DNA of 64,000 bases from Kalaharituber pfeilii (GCA_015179045.1 WHUZ01000024.1:1-64000); one strand, 5' to 3'; counted from the stretch's first letter, positions 19,892-29,080 are shown. Numbers and translations are program-made. Notes: generated from the sequence alone by a model not told the origin.

Positions 19892-21052
19892 ATGACGCCA
19901 AGCACTCAGCTGCGCGTCTGCCCCGGCCGTGCACCCACCCAATGCAGCAACTCATGGCAGACTGCCGAAAGGGGTGGATGCCGTTGTGCGTGCATCGGTG
20001 AGCCGTGGCCCTCGTTTCCCTCGCTGCCTCTGCTTCTTCTCCTCTGCTTCTTCTCTCCTCGCCCACCACCTCCCCCATATCCTCGTCCGTTCTCTGACAA
20101 GCCGTGACAGCTGAAGCGTCCCTGACGAAACCGAACGCCCCCCCACCCCTACTACACACCTCCTCGATTACATTTGGCACAGTTATGCTTGCCCTCTTAC
20201 TCATCATTTTGTCCATGTTCGCATGAAGCTCACCCAAACCAATCGAGGAAGTGCTAACTGCTGTGCCACAGATTCATGTCTGTGACTTCAGAGGCTCCAG
20301 CCCTGGATCAGGGCAAATACCGAGTGGTGCGGTATGAGGAAGCCCCTGCCCTCTGCGGCACGTCCTGCCTGTGGGAGACGGGTTTCACCACTCCACGGGT
20401 ATGCTGGATGGATCGCCATTTGGACATGGAATCAGATGCCTCCACCGTGTCCGCCGCCACCACCACCACCATCACCACAGCCTCCGTCACCCCCACCACC
20501 ATCACCACAGCCTCCGTCACCCCCACCACCACTGCTGTCGCCTGCTCCTGCCCCTCCTCCTGCTCCTCTTTCCCCAACACCCCCTGGGCGGTTGCATACG
20601 AGGTGGCAAGACTGGTGAACGGGATCGCTGTGGCCAGTGTGGTGGTGGTCATGTTTTTTATACACGAGATGCGGCTTGGTATGGCTTCCTATTGGGAGCA
20701 CAGAGGTAGGGATAACGGGCCCTTGAAGAAAGAACGGGAGGAGAAGGAGAAGGAGCGCAGGGAGGCGCTGAAGATGTGGGACGAGGAGGTGAAAAGGGAG
20801 GAGGCTGAGTGGCAGAGAGGAAGGAGGGAGAGACAGGCGGAGAGAGAACGGCGGATCAATGCTGAAGACGACGCGTGGAGGCAGGGGAGAAGGGCCTGGG
20901 AGGAGAGGATGAGAAGAGAAGAGGAGGAGTGGAGGGAGAAGGTCAGGAAAGCAGAGGAGGAGTGGAGGGAGAAGGTCAGGAATGCAGAGGAGGAGTGGAG
21001 GGAGAAGATCAGGAAAGCAGAGGAAGAGAGGGTAGGGTTGAGACAAACATAG
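19892..21052 (+). CDS. Unrecognised membrane-anchored coiled-coil protein
   Basis: Model: exons 19892-19997, 20111-20216 and 20272-21052, 330 residues, all in phase. Intron 1 is GTGAGC...ACAG. Intron 2 (55 bp) has a GCTAAC branch site and CACAG acceptor; its donor GTTCGC is atypical but conserved in the copy at 29 kb. Exon 1 is Cys-rich. Exon 2 ends in a hydrophobic segment (MLALLLIILS). Exon 3 has a Thr/Pro-rich minisatellite stretch (20456-20530, a 27-bp repeat), then AVAYEVARLVNGIAVASVVVVMFF (a membrane helix), IHEMRLGMASYWEHR, and about 110 residues of Glu/Arg/Lys coiled coil. The coil ends in three tandem 12-residue units (EEEWREKVRKA type). I recognise no family. The large opposite-strand frame is a shadow of the coiled coil. 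Confidence 0.6.
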
Positions 21053-21066
21053 GCAGCACAATCCAG

Positions 21067-21310
21067 ACGTGGAAGAGATATCCTCCGAGTAGCCCTTGCC
21101 ATAGTCCTGATCCTCGTCAACCCAGTCATCCTCGTCATCCATGCATCCCTCGTCTTTCCCGTATTTCTCGGCTTTGTCGTCCTCGTCGTCTTCCTCGCTT
21201 TCCTTGCCATCTTCGCCTGTTCTCATGATCGTTGTAATGGGCACCGTCCTCGCCAGTCTCGACTTGTAACTTGTCGAAGCTATCCAGCTCGAGCTCCAGC
21301 ACTGATGTGA
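21067..21310 (+). other. Possible terminal exon with two membrane helices
   Basis: After a CCAG acceptor-like site a frame reads RGRDILRVALAIVLILVNP then VILVIHASLVFPVFLGFVVL and VVFLAFLAIFACSHD, ending at TGA 21308. The copy near 31009 keeps the acceptor and the RGR..I.RVVLAI, SLVFP and GFVIFVAFLAVFA blocks, so the frame looks selected. The obvious donor (21032) leaves the wrong phase, so either another donor is used or a frameshift has occurred. Without this exon the gene ends at 21052. Confidence 0.45.
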
Positions 21311-21567
21311 CTCTCCTTAATTTGCAAATAGATACTGCTCATCCATCTGTTCCACCTCCCTACAGACGAGCAGTAGATGATCGTGTTCATCCCATTGGAG
21401 CTCCGCCCTCCCCCTCCCACCCCATCCTCCCCCTCCCCCTCAATACACTTATCTAAGCAGGGTTCTATAGCAGGATCATATACTTAACATGACACCCACA
21501 TGGACAAGGCGTCTAGAGAGCCATTCCGCCTCAGGAAAGACCCTCTCAGGGTGGCCATGACTCCCTG

Positions 21568-21955
21568 CACACAGGGGCATCGACGGAAACACAAAAGCAG
21601 ACATGGCGGCGAAAATCGGGACATACCTACAGTACCAGGATGAGGTGGTCACCGAATCGGGGTTAAGACAGACGGCACACGCCAACAGAGCCAGCGAAAG
21701 GAACAGACTGAACTTGACATACAGACCACTACAACGCCTCGGCAGCAGGGCCGCGACCCTAGCCGGGATCCTTGGTAGGAAGGGCCTAGATACGCTACTG
21801 GCAACACAAAATCGGCACCGCAGACAGCCCTGAATGCCGTTGATGTGGCGAAGACAACGAAACCACCCGACACATACAGTGTAACTAAAACATCGCCATA
21901 GCCCATAGGGCGGCACGCGATTAATGATATATATATATATATATAAAAAAAAAAA
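21568..21955 (+). mobile_element. 5'-truncated LINE-A insert (388 bp)
   Basis: It starts inside the RNase H domain (HRGIDGNTKADMAAKIG, which keeps the last Asp) and runs through ERNRLNLTYRPLQRLGSR to a type-A tail with an AT repeat and poly-A. A 9-bp repeat GACTCCCTG at 21559-21567 and 21956-21964 is the likely TSD. A frameshift separates the zinc-knuckle part (SPECR.CGEDNETTRHI). Confidence 0.75.
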
Positions 21956-23038
21956 GACTCCCTGGAGGGGAATCTTTTTTTTTTTTTCTTTTTTTTATTT
22001 CACGTAACCCCGCTTGCAGCTGTTCGCCATGGCAGGGTCCCTGGACCGAAGTCCTTCTGGCCCGGAGACAGGCACCTGTGCAACTACATACAAAATCGTC
22101 CCCTGTAAAAACACACAACTATACTATGACTTCGGTGATGTGGAGGAACACAAAGCGAAAGCCCAATCCCCCAAGAGAACAATTAAGCACGAATACTCAA
22201 ATATCCCCCCAGAGAATCAAGCAGTCATATCCATCTCCTCCACATCCCTCCCCTTCCCCTTTCTGTCCACCTTTGTTATTCTGTCCCAGTCATACAAGCA
22301 CGAGGGGTACCATTTGCCTGATAACCGTACCTTCGCTGGTGTTTGACTATCTGATTCTACCTCCCCCTCCAGGTAGATAACAATCGAGCTAGTGTTCTTT
22401 CCCTCCCTCCTTTCTTTTCTCACCAACCATCTTGCCGCAACAATCTTCCACATCCATGGGTTCGCCTTTTCCATCCACTCTCTTACTTTCCCAAGTTTCT
22501 TCGTCACCGCTATACCATGCACCACAAGTGCCCGGCCAGATTGCGGGAGCCTTTCTTTCTGGGATGTTCTTGCTTTCGGAGATGATGTTGGAGGCTTCTT
22601 GTTCTGCTTGGGGGGGTTGGTACTGGACCCCCTTGCTGCGTTTTTGGATTGAGAAGCGGTGGACCTTGTTCGGTTTTTCGGTGGTGCTGCTGGAGGTGGG
22701 TTGGTTTTTTGTGCTAGGGGTGTATTTGGTGGAATGCTTTGAGAGACGATTGCTGCATATGACAGCGGAGGTATTGTCTCTGGCTCGGTCTGTGTTTCCC
22801 CTTCCTTTTGCCTATAACTTCGCTGTGTGGCAGCATAGTTCTTGCAACGTTCCCCTTTCGCTGCTGCTGCGAGTAAATCTATGCGCTGGTGTACGTGTCC
22901 GAGATAGCCTAGGAACAAGTCTGTTGGCTCGAAGTTTGGTCTTTTCATAAGGTCTTCTATACATTTCTGGATATGAATAATGATATCTCCCACTGCCTCA
23001 AGCATACAAGTCATATTAACTCCACCAAGTTTTTCAAT

Positions 23039-23043
23039 GATTG
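23039..23043. repeat. Copia target-site duplication, left
   Basis: GATTG here and at 28123-28127 directly flank the two LTRs. Five bases is the usual Ty1/copia TSD length. Confidence 0.9.
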
Positions 23044-23338
23044 TGTAAGAATGTAGCCTCTCACCCCCGGTCAATGAGCTAAACCTCATAGGGTCAAAAT
23101 TCAACTTTCCTCATAGGGCTAAAATTCAACTTTCCTCACAGGGCTAAAATTCAACTTTCCTCGCAGGGCTAAAATTCAAGTTGCTAAAAATGAACGGAGG
23201 CTGAAGGCTGAAGGAGCGAGAATATAAAAAGGGGGCGTATCGCGCCAGAAAAATGTAGATAGCAGTAGTATGTAGCAGAGCTCCCGAAGCTAATCGAGCG
23301 AGCACAATAAACTCTCCTCTCTCCATAAAGACGTTAGA
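23044..23338 (+). repeat. Copia left LTR (295 bp)
   Basis: It begins TGTAAGAATGTAGCC and ends CGTTAGA. It contains four imperfect copies of a 29-bp unit (AGGGCTAAAATTCAACTTTC) at about 23089-23190, a TATAAAA box (23223-23229) and an AATAAA (23305-23311). It has 31 bp (CTAAAAATGAACGGAGGCTG onward) not found in the right LTR; this includes a GGCTGAA direct repeat. Confidence 0.93.
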
Positions 23339-23354
23339 GGTTATGAGCCCGGTG
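23339..23354 (+). other. Primer-binding site, internal half of tRNA-iMet
   Basis: GGTTATGAGCCCGGTG follows the LTR directly. Its complement CACCGGGCTCATAACC is the anticodon stem-loop of eukaryotic initiator tRNA-Met, with the CAT anticodon. This matches the half-tRNA priming known for Drosophila copia. Confidence 0.8.
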
Positions 23355-23780
23355 TGGCGCCAAAGCTGAAAGCGAATACAAGCGACCCTCCACGAAAATA
23401 CTACTGAATAACGACCAAATCTTGACCTCCCAACCAGAACCGATACACATACACCAACGACCTTCAACTTCTCCACTGCCCAAAATTCGAAGAAGTAGCC
23501 CGCCACTACAACGAAGCTGAATCTGAGGAAGCACTTAACGAAATTCTCACTCAAAAAGCCAACGAGCAACTCAACGCGAAAATCGCTAAGGCACCAAGAG
23601 AACCTCGTAACCAGCACAATCAGTGAAAGTTCCTCGAAGAAGACCCATTGCAATCGATCGCCTCAGAAAAGAGCAGTTCACAGAGCCTGACGACTTAATC
23701 GAACTCTAAAACTGGAATCCAGAGCGGAAACTCCCTATCAGTCAGAACACGAGCAAAGCGAAACTGAACCCTTATCCAAG

Positions 23781-24662
23781 ATGGTTGGAGAAAGCTTATC
23801 AACTAAGACAGAATCCAAAGACTCTCCATTCACTATGCAATCCCTTCCGAAGCTAGATCACAAGTTGAGGGGACAAGACAACTATGCTGAGTGGATAAAT
23901 CTGATTGAGCAGATGCTGTCCCTCTATGAACTTGGTGCAAATATGTCAATTTGGGACATCGTAACAGGGGACATCGAACCGACTGGAAAAGTGAAAAAGC
24001 AAGATGGATCAACTGTGGACTGCATAGATGAACGAACATATAAACGAGCCAACAACTTTGCGATCCTAACAATGGTCAAGAATTGCGAACAAGACGTAGT
24101 TTCATCGATCGGTCTATGCAAGAAAGCCTCAGAAGTATATGAGATACTACGGTCCAAATACGAAGGGAAAACTATTACGGATCTAGGAGCAGTACTCGGA
24201 AGCTTGTTTCAATTTGTTTTCGACGACCGAACGACCACCATCAAAGAACACATCGCTGAGTATGAGAAAAGATGGAACTTTATGAAGTCAACACTCGCAA
24301 GCTCATCCTTTGAGGGAAAGAAAAAAGAGCTGGGAGAATGTATGCAGCGGATCTCAGCTAACGATTATTGTAAGGCCGAATTCTTGCTTCTGACAATACC
24401 TCCCTTCTACCGAAATACTGTTGGCAACATCCGTGCGAAAGGAGAATTCACATATGGTGACGTTGTAAGGGAGCTTGAACAATATATCCCCGACAAACGC
24501 AAAAAGAAGAACGGAGGGCAAGGAACATCAGATGACCCAATAGTACTTAAGGCAGAGACTAAGAGAAAGAATACGGATAAAACATGTAGATATTGTCAAG
24601 AAGTAAAAGGATGGCGAGGCCGAGGGCATACTGAAGAGGAATGTTATACAAAAAAAACGTGA
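23781..24662 (+). CDS. gag: Copia gag
   Basis: 293 residues from the ATG at 23781. The N-terminal part (LPKLDHKLRGQDNYAEWINL) and the following helices match the copia gag (UBN2-type) fold. Near the end CRYCQEVKGWRGRGHTEEEC is a zinc knuckle, C-x2-C-x10-H-x4-C, longer than the usual CCHC spacing. Gag forms the virus-like particle. The frame stops at TGA right after a run of eight A (24650-24657). The polymerase frame continues one base on (+1), so either a +1 shift or a one-base gain in the A-run separates gag from pol. Confidence 0.9.
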   Translation: MVGESLSTKTESKDSPFTMQSLPKLDHKLRGQDNYAEWINLIEQMLSLYELGANMSIWDIVTGDIEPTGKVKKQDGSTVDCIDERTYKRANNFAILTMVKNCEQDVVSSIGLCKKASEVYEILRSKYEGKTITDLGAVLGSLFQFVFDDRTTTIKEHIAEYEKRWNFMKSTLASSSFEGKKKELGECMQRISANDYCKAEFLLLTIPPFYRNTVGNIRAKGEFTYGDVVRELEQYIPDKRKKKNGGQGTSDDPIVLKAETKRKNTDKTCRYCQEVKGWRGRGHTEEECYTKKT

Positions 24663-26265
24663 CGAGAAGAAAAAGAAGGAGGCAAAGAAGGTCGAAAAGG
24701 ACGAAGCGAGTGATAACGAAGGGATAGAAATAGATGTCATTCGAATCAACAAGACCGCAAGGGACCGGGAATGGTTTGAGTATGATACCGGAGCCGATGC
24801 CCATACTACCTTCAGGAAAGACTGGCTCATCAATCCCAAACGAATCAACATCACTACCCAGGGACACGATGGTCATGAAACGAACTGCGAATGGATTGGT
24901 GACATAGAATTCAAACATAAAGCACAAACCATTCGACTTCAAGATGTCCTATACCACCCAAGCTTCAGCAATCTCATCAGTGCGAAGATACTCAGGCCTA
25001 AGGACTGGAAAGAGGTCGCCTCAGGAGCGATTATTAAAACAGATGCTGGGTTCTTCTACACTACGCATGATCACAAGTATACGAATTGGGTAATTCCTGA
25101 TGGATCTGAAAACAAGGAAAAGCTGAAAATACTTAGCTATGATAATATGCAAGAGCTACACGAAAGGTATGGACACATTTCTTTTGATACCATCGCTAAA
25201 CTACCAGAAGCAAGAGGAGGAAGACCTACCAAACCATGCCTCGCGTGCATAAAAGGTAAGAGCACGAAACCTCCAGCAAGAAAGCAAGATCTACAGGTCC
25301 GAACCCATGATCCACTTGAGGTAATCCACGCGGACCTGGTAGGGCCGCAGAAGCCTACCAGAGATGGGAAACAATATGCCCTGATCGTCACAGATGACTA
25401 CAGTAGATATACATCTACTGCACTCCTACGAAATAAGTCGGATACCGGTACAGCCCTAATCAACATCATTAATACCCTCGAAACACTGTGCGCCTGCCGA
25501 ACAAAAGCTATTAAAGCCGATTGGGGTAGAGAATTCAGAAACCAAGAGCTTGAAACCGAATTACGGCAACGAGGGATCATATTGAAGGAAACAGTCCCAA
25601 GGCATAGCGAGACGAATGCCATAGCCGAAAGGAGTAATCGCACCATCATAACAATGGCACGGACTGCTATAATAGCTGCTCGAGCTGAAACAAGTCTATG
25701 GGGAGAAGCAGTCGGATGGGCAGTATACACGAAGAACAGAATTCCCCATAAGACCACAGGCATCGAACCACTCCTCCGAGTTCGACCAAAGGCAAACATT
25801 ATAGAAGAACGAGCCAACCTACGAGCGTTTGGACAAAAAGTAGCAATACATAAGTATGATGTCCATTCCAAGTTTGCACCCCGAGCAACTACAGGACGAA
25901 TTGTAGGATATACAAATACATGGGGAATATACCGGGTAATTACGGATGAACGCCAACTAGTAATGGCAAAAAATCCAAGGCCTATTGAGCAAGAAAGCGA
26001 CGACGAAGATGAAGAAGCTTCGCCTATACCACTGCAAAGCTCGAACAAACGAGAAGAACACGAAGCAATACCACCCAGAGCACCATCACCAAGTGCCAAA
26101 GGACCCGGCGAGACTCTAGTCCCTAAGCCTGTCAGCCCAGCCTCCCTCGAAGAAACTACAGAACCAAGTCCCCGTCGATCTGGTCGAGAAAGAAAGAATC
26201 AAGGAAAGCGGCTGAATCACGAGAGTACCGAGAAAACCTACCGCGACGCCGATTGCTCACAGTAG
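24658..26265 (+). CDS. pol: Copia pol, part 1: protease and integrase
   Basis: Open from just after the A-run, in the +1 frame relative to gag. The Lys-rich start is followed by EWFEYDTGADAHTT, the aspartic protease active site. The integrase zinc domain is ELHERYGHIS...CLACIKGKS (HHCC). The catalytic core is VIHADLVGP, KADWGREF and ETNAIAERSN (D, D, E). The block SPRRSGRERKNQG marks the end of the integrase C-terminal region. The frame stops at 26265 while RT continues in another frame. A short GAAA tandem (GAGAAAGAAAGAA) near 26187 is a likely slippage site. Confidence 0.9.
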   Translation, partial: RDEKKKKEAKKVEKDEASDNEGIEIDVIRINKTARDREWFEYDTGADAHTTFRKDWLINPKRINITTQGHDGHETNCEWIGDIEFKHKAQTIRLQDVLYHPSFSNLISAKILRPKDWKEVASGAIIKTDAGFFYTTHDHKYTNWVIPDGSENKEKLKILSYDNMQELHERYGHISFDTIAKLPEARGGRPTKPCLACIKGKSTKPPARKQDLQVRTHDPLEVIHADLVGPQKPTRDGKQYALIVTDDYSRYTSTALLRNKSDTGTALINIINTLETLCACRTKAIKADWGREFRNQELETELRQRGIILKETVPRHSETNAIAERSNRTIITMARTAIIAARAETSLWGEAVGWAVYTKNRIPHKTTGIEPLLRVRPKANIIEERANLRAFGQKVAIHKYDVHSKFAPRATTGRIVGYTNTWGIYRVITDERQLVMAKNPRPIEQESDDEDEEASPIPLQSSNKREEHEAIPPRAPSPSAKGPGETLVPKPVSPASLEETTEPSPRRSGRERKNQGKRLNHESTEKTYRDADCSQ

Positions 26266-27803
26266 GAGCCGATGAAGATCATCCGACCGAAGAACAAGTA
26301 ATGAACCGGCCAGATCGATGGGAATGGGCCAAAGCTCGAGAAGCTGAACGAGAACAATTACGAACTTATGGGGTGTATACTGTGGTCAGTCAGCTACCTG
26401 ATGGTGTGAAGCCTGTTGATACCAAATGGGTCTATGTAGTAAAAAGAAACCCTGACGGTAGTATCAACAAATATAAAGCTCGAAAGGTAGGAAGAGGGTT
26501 CTCACAAGAAAAGGGTATTAATTATGATGAGACATATGCGCAGATGGCTCGACCAGAAACATGGCGCATAATGACAGTAATAGCACTACACAATGGATGG
26601 AAAATGAGGCAATGGGACGTTGTGGCAGCCTACCTTCAAGCTCCACTGGAACACGAGGTCTATGTAATAGACGTTAATGAGAAGGGCGAAACTGAGTACT
26701 GGAAGCTCCACAAAGCACTATACGGACTTAAGCAAGCCGGGTATCAATGGAATAAAATGCTCAAGCGACTACTAAACAATGCCCGGCTTTATCCCTGCAT
26801 CAGTGACGAGGGGTGCTTTGTTACAGAAGAAAAGGACCAGATCCTAGCTGAACATGTCGACGACCTCCTTGGAATCGCAGCTACGGAAGAACTGCTGGAT
26901 GAGACTGAACAAGTACTAGAGGAATGGGTAGAGCTGGAACGGAAAGATCAACCTACTGACCTCATGGGCATGGAATGGAATTGGCAGGGAACGAATAAGG
27001 TAATACTAACTCAAACTCGCCTTATAGAACGAACAGCCCAGTCCCATGGTATCACTGGAGGGCGAAATTGGCTGCCGCTCGACCCAGACTGCTATGCCGA
27101 AAGGCCCGATGAACCGAGATGCGACAAGCGAAAGTATCAACAAATAGTCGGAAGCCTTCTCTACATAGCCAGGATGACCAGACCAGACATTTCGCTGGTA
27201 GTGAATCTACTAGGAAGGAGAGCTCAGGATCCGAGCCAATCCAATATGCTAGCAGCGCGGGGAGTTTTGGAATACTTATACTCTACCCGGTTCGAAGCGA
27301 TCCCTATCGAAAAGGGAGATTCACTCAATGTCGAAATAATAACGGACGCATCATATCCTGCCGAAAAAGCCAAGGCTACCATGGGCACAATAGCCATGAT
27401 AGGGCAACAGATAGTAATGTGGTATACTCGAAGGCAAGCAGTAGCATCAACCGGAAATACCGAGGCAGAATACATAGCTGCAGCGGAAGCAGCCAAGGAT
27501 GCTGCATGGATTCGACAACTACTAGACGAATGGGGGATATCAGCCACTCCAATACTATACACAGACAACGAGGCAACGGCGAAGCTCAGTGGGAACAAGT
27601 CCTTTCACCGGAGAACGAGGCACATAGACAATCGATATCACTATATTCGGGACCAGGTGGAACGGCAACTACTGACAGTACGCAAAGTCCCAGGGAAAGA
27701 CAATCTTGCCGATCCGTTGACGAAGCTAATCCCTCAGAAGCCAATGAAGGAATGGAAGGACAGGCTGCAGATGACGATTTGGAAGGATGGTTGCATGACC
27801 TAG
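26253..27803 (+). CDS. pol: Copia pol, part 2: reverse transcriptase and RNase H
   Basis: The frame is usable from about 26180 and overlaps part 1. RT starts with WEWAKAREAEREQL and KPVDTKWVYVVKRNPDG, then KARKVGRGFSQEKGINYDET, QWDVVAAYLQAPLEHEVYV, LHKALYGLKQAGYQWNKML and AEHVDDLLGIA. The usual YVDD is HVDD here, with both catalytic Asp kept. RNase H follows with ITDASYPAEKAKATMGT, STGNTEAEYIAAAEAAKDAAW and LYTDNEATAKL (D, E, D). It ends 55 bp before the right LTR. No internal stops. Confidence 0.92.
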   Translation: MLTVGADEDHPTEEQVMNRPDRWEWAKAREAEREQLRTYGVYTVVSQLPDGVKPVDTKWVYVVKRNPDGSINKYKARKVGRGFSQEKGINYDETYAQMARPETWRIMTVIALHNGWKMRQWDVVAAYLQAPLEHEVYVIDVNEKGETEYWKLHKALYGLKQAGYQWNKMLKRLLNNARLYPCISDEGCFVTEEKDQILAEHVDDLLGIAATEELLDETEQVLEEWVELERKDQPTDLMGMEWNWQGTNKVILTQTRLIERTAQSHGITGGRNWLPLDPDCYAERPDEPRCDKRKYQQIVGSLLYIARMTRPDISLVVNLLGRRAQDPSQSNMLAARGVLEYLYSTRFEAIPIEKGDSLNVEIITDASYPAEKAKATMGTIAMIGQQIVMWYTRRQAVASTGNTEAEYIAAAEAAKDAAWIRQLLDEWGISATPILYTDNEATAKLSGNKSFHRRTRHIDNRYHYIRDQVERQLLTVRKVPGKDNLADPLTKLIPQKPMKEWKDRLQMTIWKDGCMT

Positions 27804-27850
27804 GGTACAGTAATGAGGATTTAGAACTGTTAGACCGGGTGTTCGAAGCT

Positions 27851-27858
27851 GGGGAGGG
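27851..27858 (+). other. Polypurine tract
   Basis: GGGGAGGG directly before the right LTR, the expected plus-strand primer. Confidence 0.75.
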
Positions 27859-28122
27859 TGTAAGAATGTAGCCTCTCACCCCCGGTCAATGAGCTAAACC
27901 TCATAGGGTCAAAATTCAACTTTCCTCATAGGGCTAAAATTCAACTTTCCTCACAGGGCTAAAATTCAACTTTCCTCGCAGGGCTAAAATTCAAGTTGAG
28001 CGAGAATATAAAAAGGGGGCGTATCGCGCCAGAAAAATGTAGATAGCAGTAGTATGTAGCAGAGCTCCCGAAGCTAATCGAGCGAGCACAATAAACTCTC
28101 CTCTCTCCATAAAAACGTTAGA
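27859..28122 (+). repeat. Copia right LTR (264 bp)
   Basis: Same as the left LTR except for the 31-bp deletion and about one base. It keeps the four 29-bp units, TATAAAA and AATAAA. Confidence 0.93.
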
Positions 28123-28259
28123 GATTGACTGGAGCAGTGGGGCCTCGAGACGAGTACTTCTAGCAAGTGTTGTCTTGGCACCTGAAGATGTGTTTTTCGG
28201 TGCCGGGCTGCCCAATGCCGCGAATCGATTGGTTCGATCCATGGTGGAAGTGCCAAGAA

Positions 28260-28460
28260 GTCAGGGGTAGTAGTGTGCTTGTCAACGGAGCAGGGAGCTG
28301 AAATCTCCTCAAAACTTAACCCCCAAGGGAAACTTGAGGAGTTGGGTTTTTTGGAATAAAAGTTAGATCTAAAGACTCAGCGCACTGAGAGCTTTCGATC
28401 TATGTATGTTTCGGTGGGGGGGACGCTGTGGTTGCGGAGTGGCTTCCGAGTGCTCGTCCT
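28260..28460 (-). repeat. LINE-B 5'UTR
   Basis: Homologous to 6070-6250 (LINE-A copy 1). It contains AGGACGAGC, CATAGATCGAAAGCTCTCAG and a T/C-rich part ahead of the ORF1 ATG (28242). An internal promoter would be expected in such a 5'UTR but no motif was identified. Confidence 0.7.
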
Positions 28461-28483
28461 GTCGAAGTGCCTGGAGGGGAATC

Positions 28484-28990
28484 AAACCGCACCTCAACCC
28501 ATTGTCTCCCTTAAAGTGTTACCCCGTCGCAATGTAGTAGTCAACGTAGACCCCAGGCCAGAGTCCCTATCTTCGCCGCCTTGTCTGCCTCTTCATTGCC
28601 CCTCAGTCCCTGATCCCTAGGTAGTGGATTCTGACTTGGCGCCCCTGGTTACGAGATTATTGGCGCCCCACCAGTTTCCTGCCCCAGTCCTCCCCTCGAT
28701 TCGTACACTGCCATCCAGCCTTGATCTTCTGCATCTGTGATTTTCTTTTCCCACGCCCCCTTCGTCCTGAAGATGGTGGCGTTGGGAGTATCGCCAATGG
28801 AAGCGGCTCCTTCCAGTCCAGAGTACCTCTGAAGTAAGTGTGGCCCTTCTCTGACATTCTCTTCCCTTCGGGTCTCAGTGCCTGCTCTCCATCCTGATTA
28901 TTCCTCCTTCTGTGAATGTTTCGACTGACTCTAAGTTGGCTAGACTCTCGACTATATCCCGCCGTGTACCCCAGGGGGCAATAACGGGGC
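28484..28990 (-). mobile_element. Decayed LINE-A fragment, RNase H region
   Basis: Minus-strand frames read ESLANLESVETFTEG, TYFRGTLDWKEPLPL and AGWQ..., then GNEEADKAAKIGTLA. These match in order the fragment at 34.2 kb (GLANLESMQAFTEE, YLRGTLNSRTPLPL) and the RNase H end. There are many stops and an internal deletion; no tail or TSD is seen. Confidence 0.7.
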
Positions 28991-29080
28991 GGGTCATAAA
29001 TCTCGCCAGACGGTGAGCGCAATTGGGTCGCTTGCGGATTGAGGTGGACGTGGCTGTTTCCTAGATGTTCTTGCTTGTAA

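Larger units (their letters stand above)
19720..21310. repeat. Duplicated locus, copy 1 (pairs with 28990-31165)
   Basis: From about 19727 (TCTCGCCAGAC, CTCGCTTGCGGATTG) through the gene end, this matches 29001 onward: promoter, TATA box, start codon, intron borders and coding blocks. The pair lies in direct orientation about 9 kb apart, with a LINE and a copia element in between. Confidence 0.8.
23044..28122 (+). mobile_element. Ty1/copia LTR retrotransposon, 5.08 kb, young
   Basis: Both LTRs, a primer-binding site, gag, protease, integrase, reverse transcriptase, RNase H and polypurine tract are present in the Pseudoviridae order (integrase before RT). The LTRs differ by about one substitution and a 31-bp indel, so the insertion is recent. 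The coding region is split by two frameshifts, at 24652-24660 and about 26185-26250. It lies in ORF1 of the LINE-B copy. Confidence 0.95.
22217..28242 (-). pseudogene. LINE-B ORF1 (313 codons), interrupted by copia
   Basis: The two parts are 28242-28128 and 23043-22217. Without the copia and one GATTG copy they join in the same frame with no stop: 942 bases, 313 residues. The start MDRTNRFAALGSPAPKN is a typical LINE gag-like N-terminus. A helical part follows (IIEKLGGVN, LGYLGHVHQRIDLL), then a Pro/Ser/Lys-rich linker. The conserved block is ALVVHGIAVTKKLGKVREWM, then RWLVRKERREGKNTSSIVIY, KVRLSGKWYPSCLYDWDR and a short basic/acidic end. ORF1 proteins of this clade bind element RNA. CCHC knuckles usual in Tad1-type ORF1 are absent. 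It was intact until the copia landed. Confidence 0.85.
21975..28469 (-). mobile_element. LINE-B: complete ORF1-only LINE, split by a copia element
   Basis: A perfect 14-bp TSD, CCTGGAGGGGAATC, lies at 21961-21974 and 28470-28483. On the minus strand the order is 5'UTR (28469 to 28243), ORF1, a 3'UTR of about 100 bp, the type-B tail with GCCTGTCTCCGGG, and a poly-A (poly-T at 21975). There is no ORF2. Without the copia insert and one copy of its TSD the element is about 1.4 kb. The copia element sits at 23044-28122 with its own 5-bp TSD, so the LINE is older. Confidence 0.88.

Noticed and set aside
20432..21244. Minus-strand open frame of 270 codons with Asp/Glu- and Leu-rich parts
   Set aside because: It is the reverse of the coiled-coil and hydrophobic frames of the plus-strand gene; composition is explained by that and the copy at 29-31 kb does not keep it open.
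27119..27871. Ser/Arg-rich plus frame of 250 codons near the copia end
   Set aside because: Overlaps RT/RNase H in another frame; low-complexity shadow.
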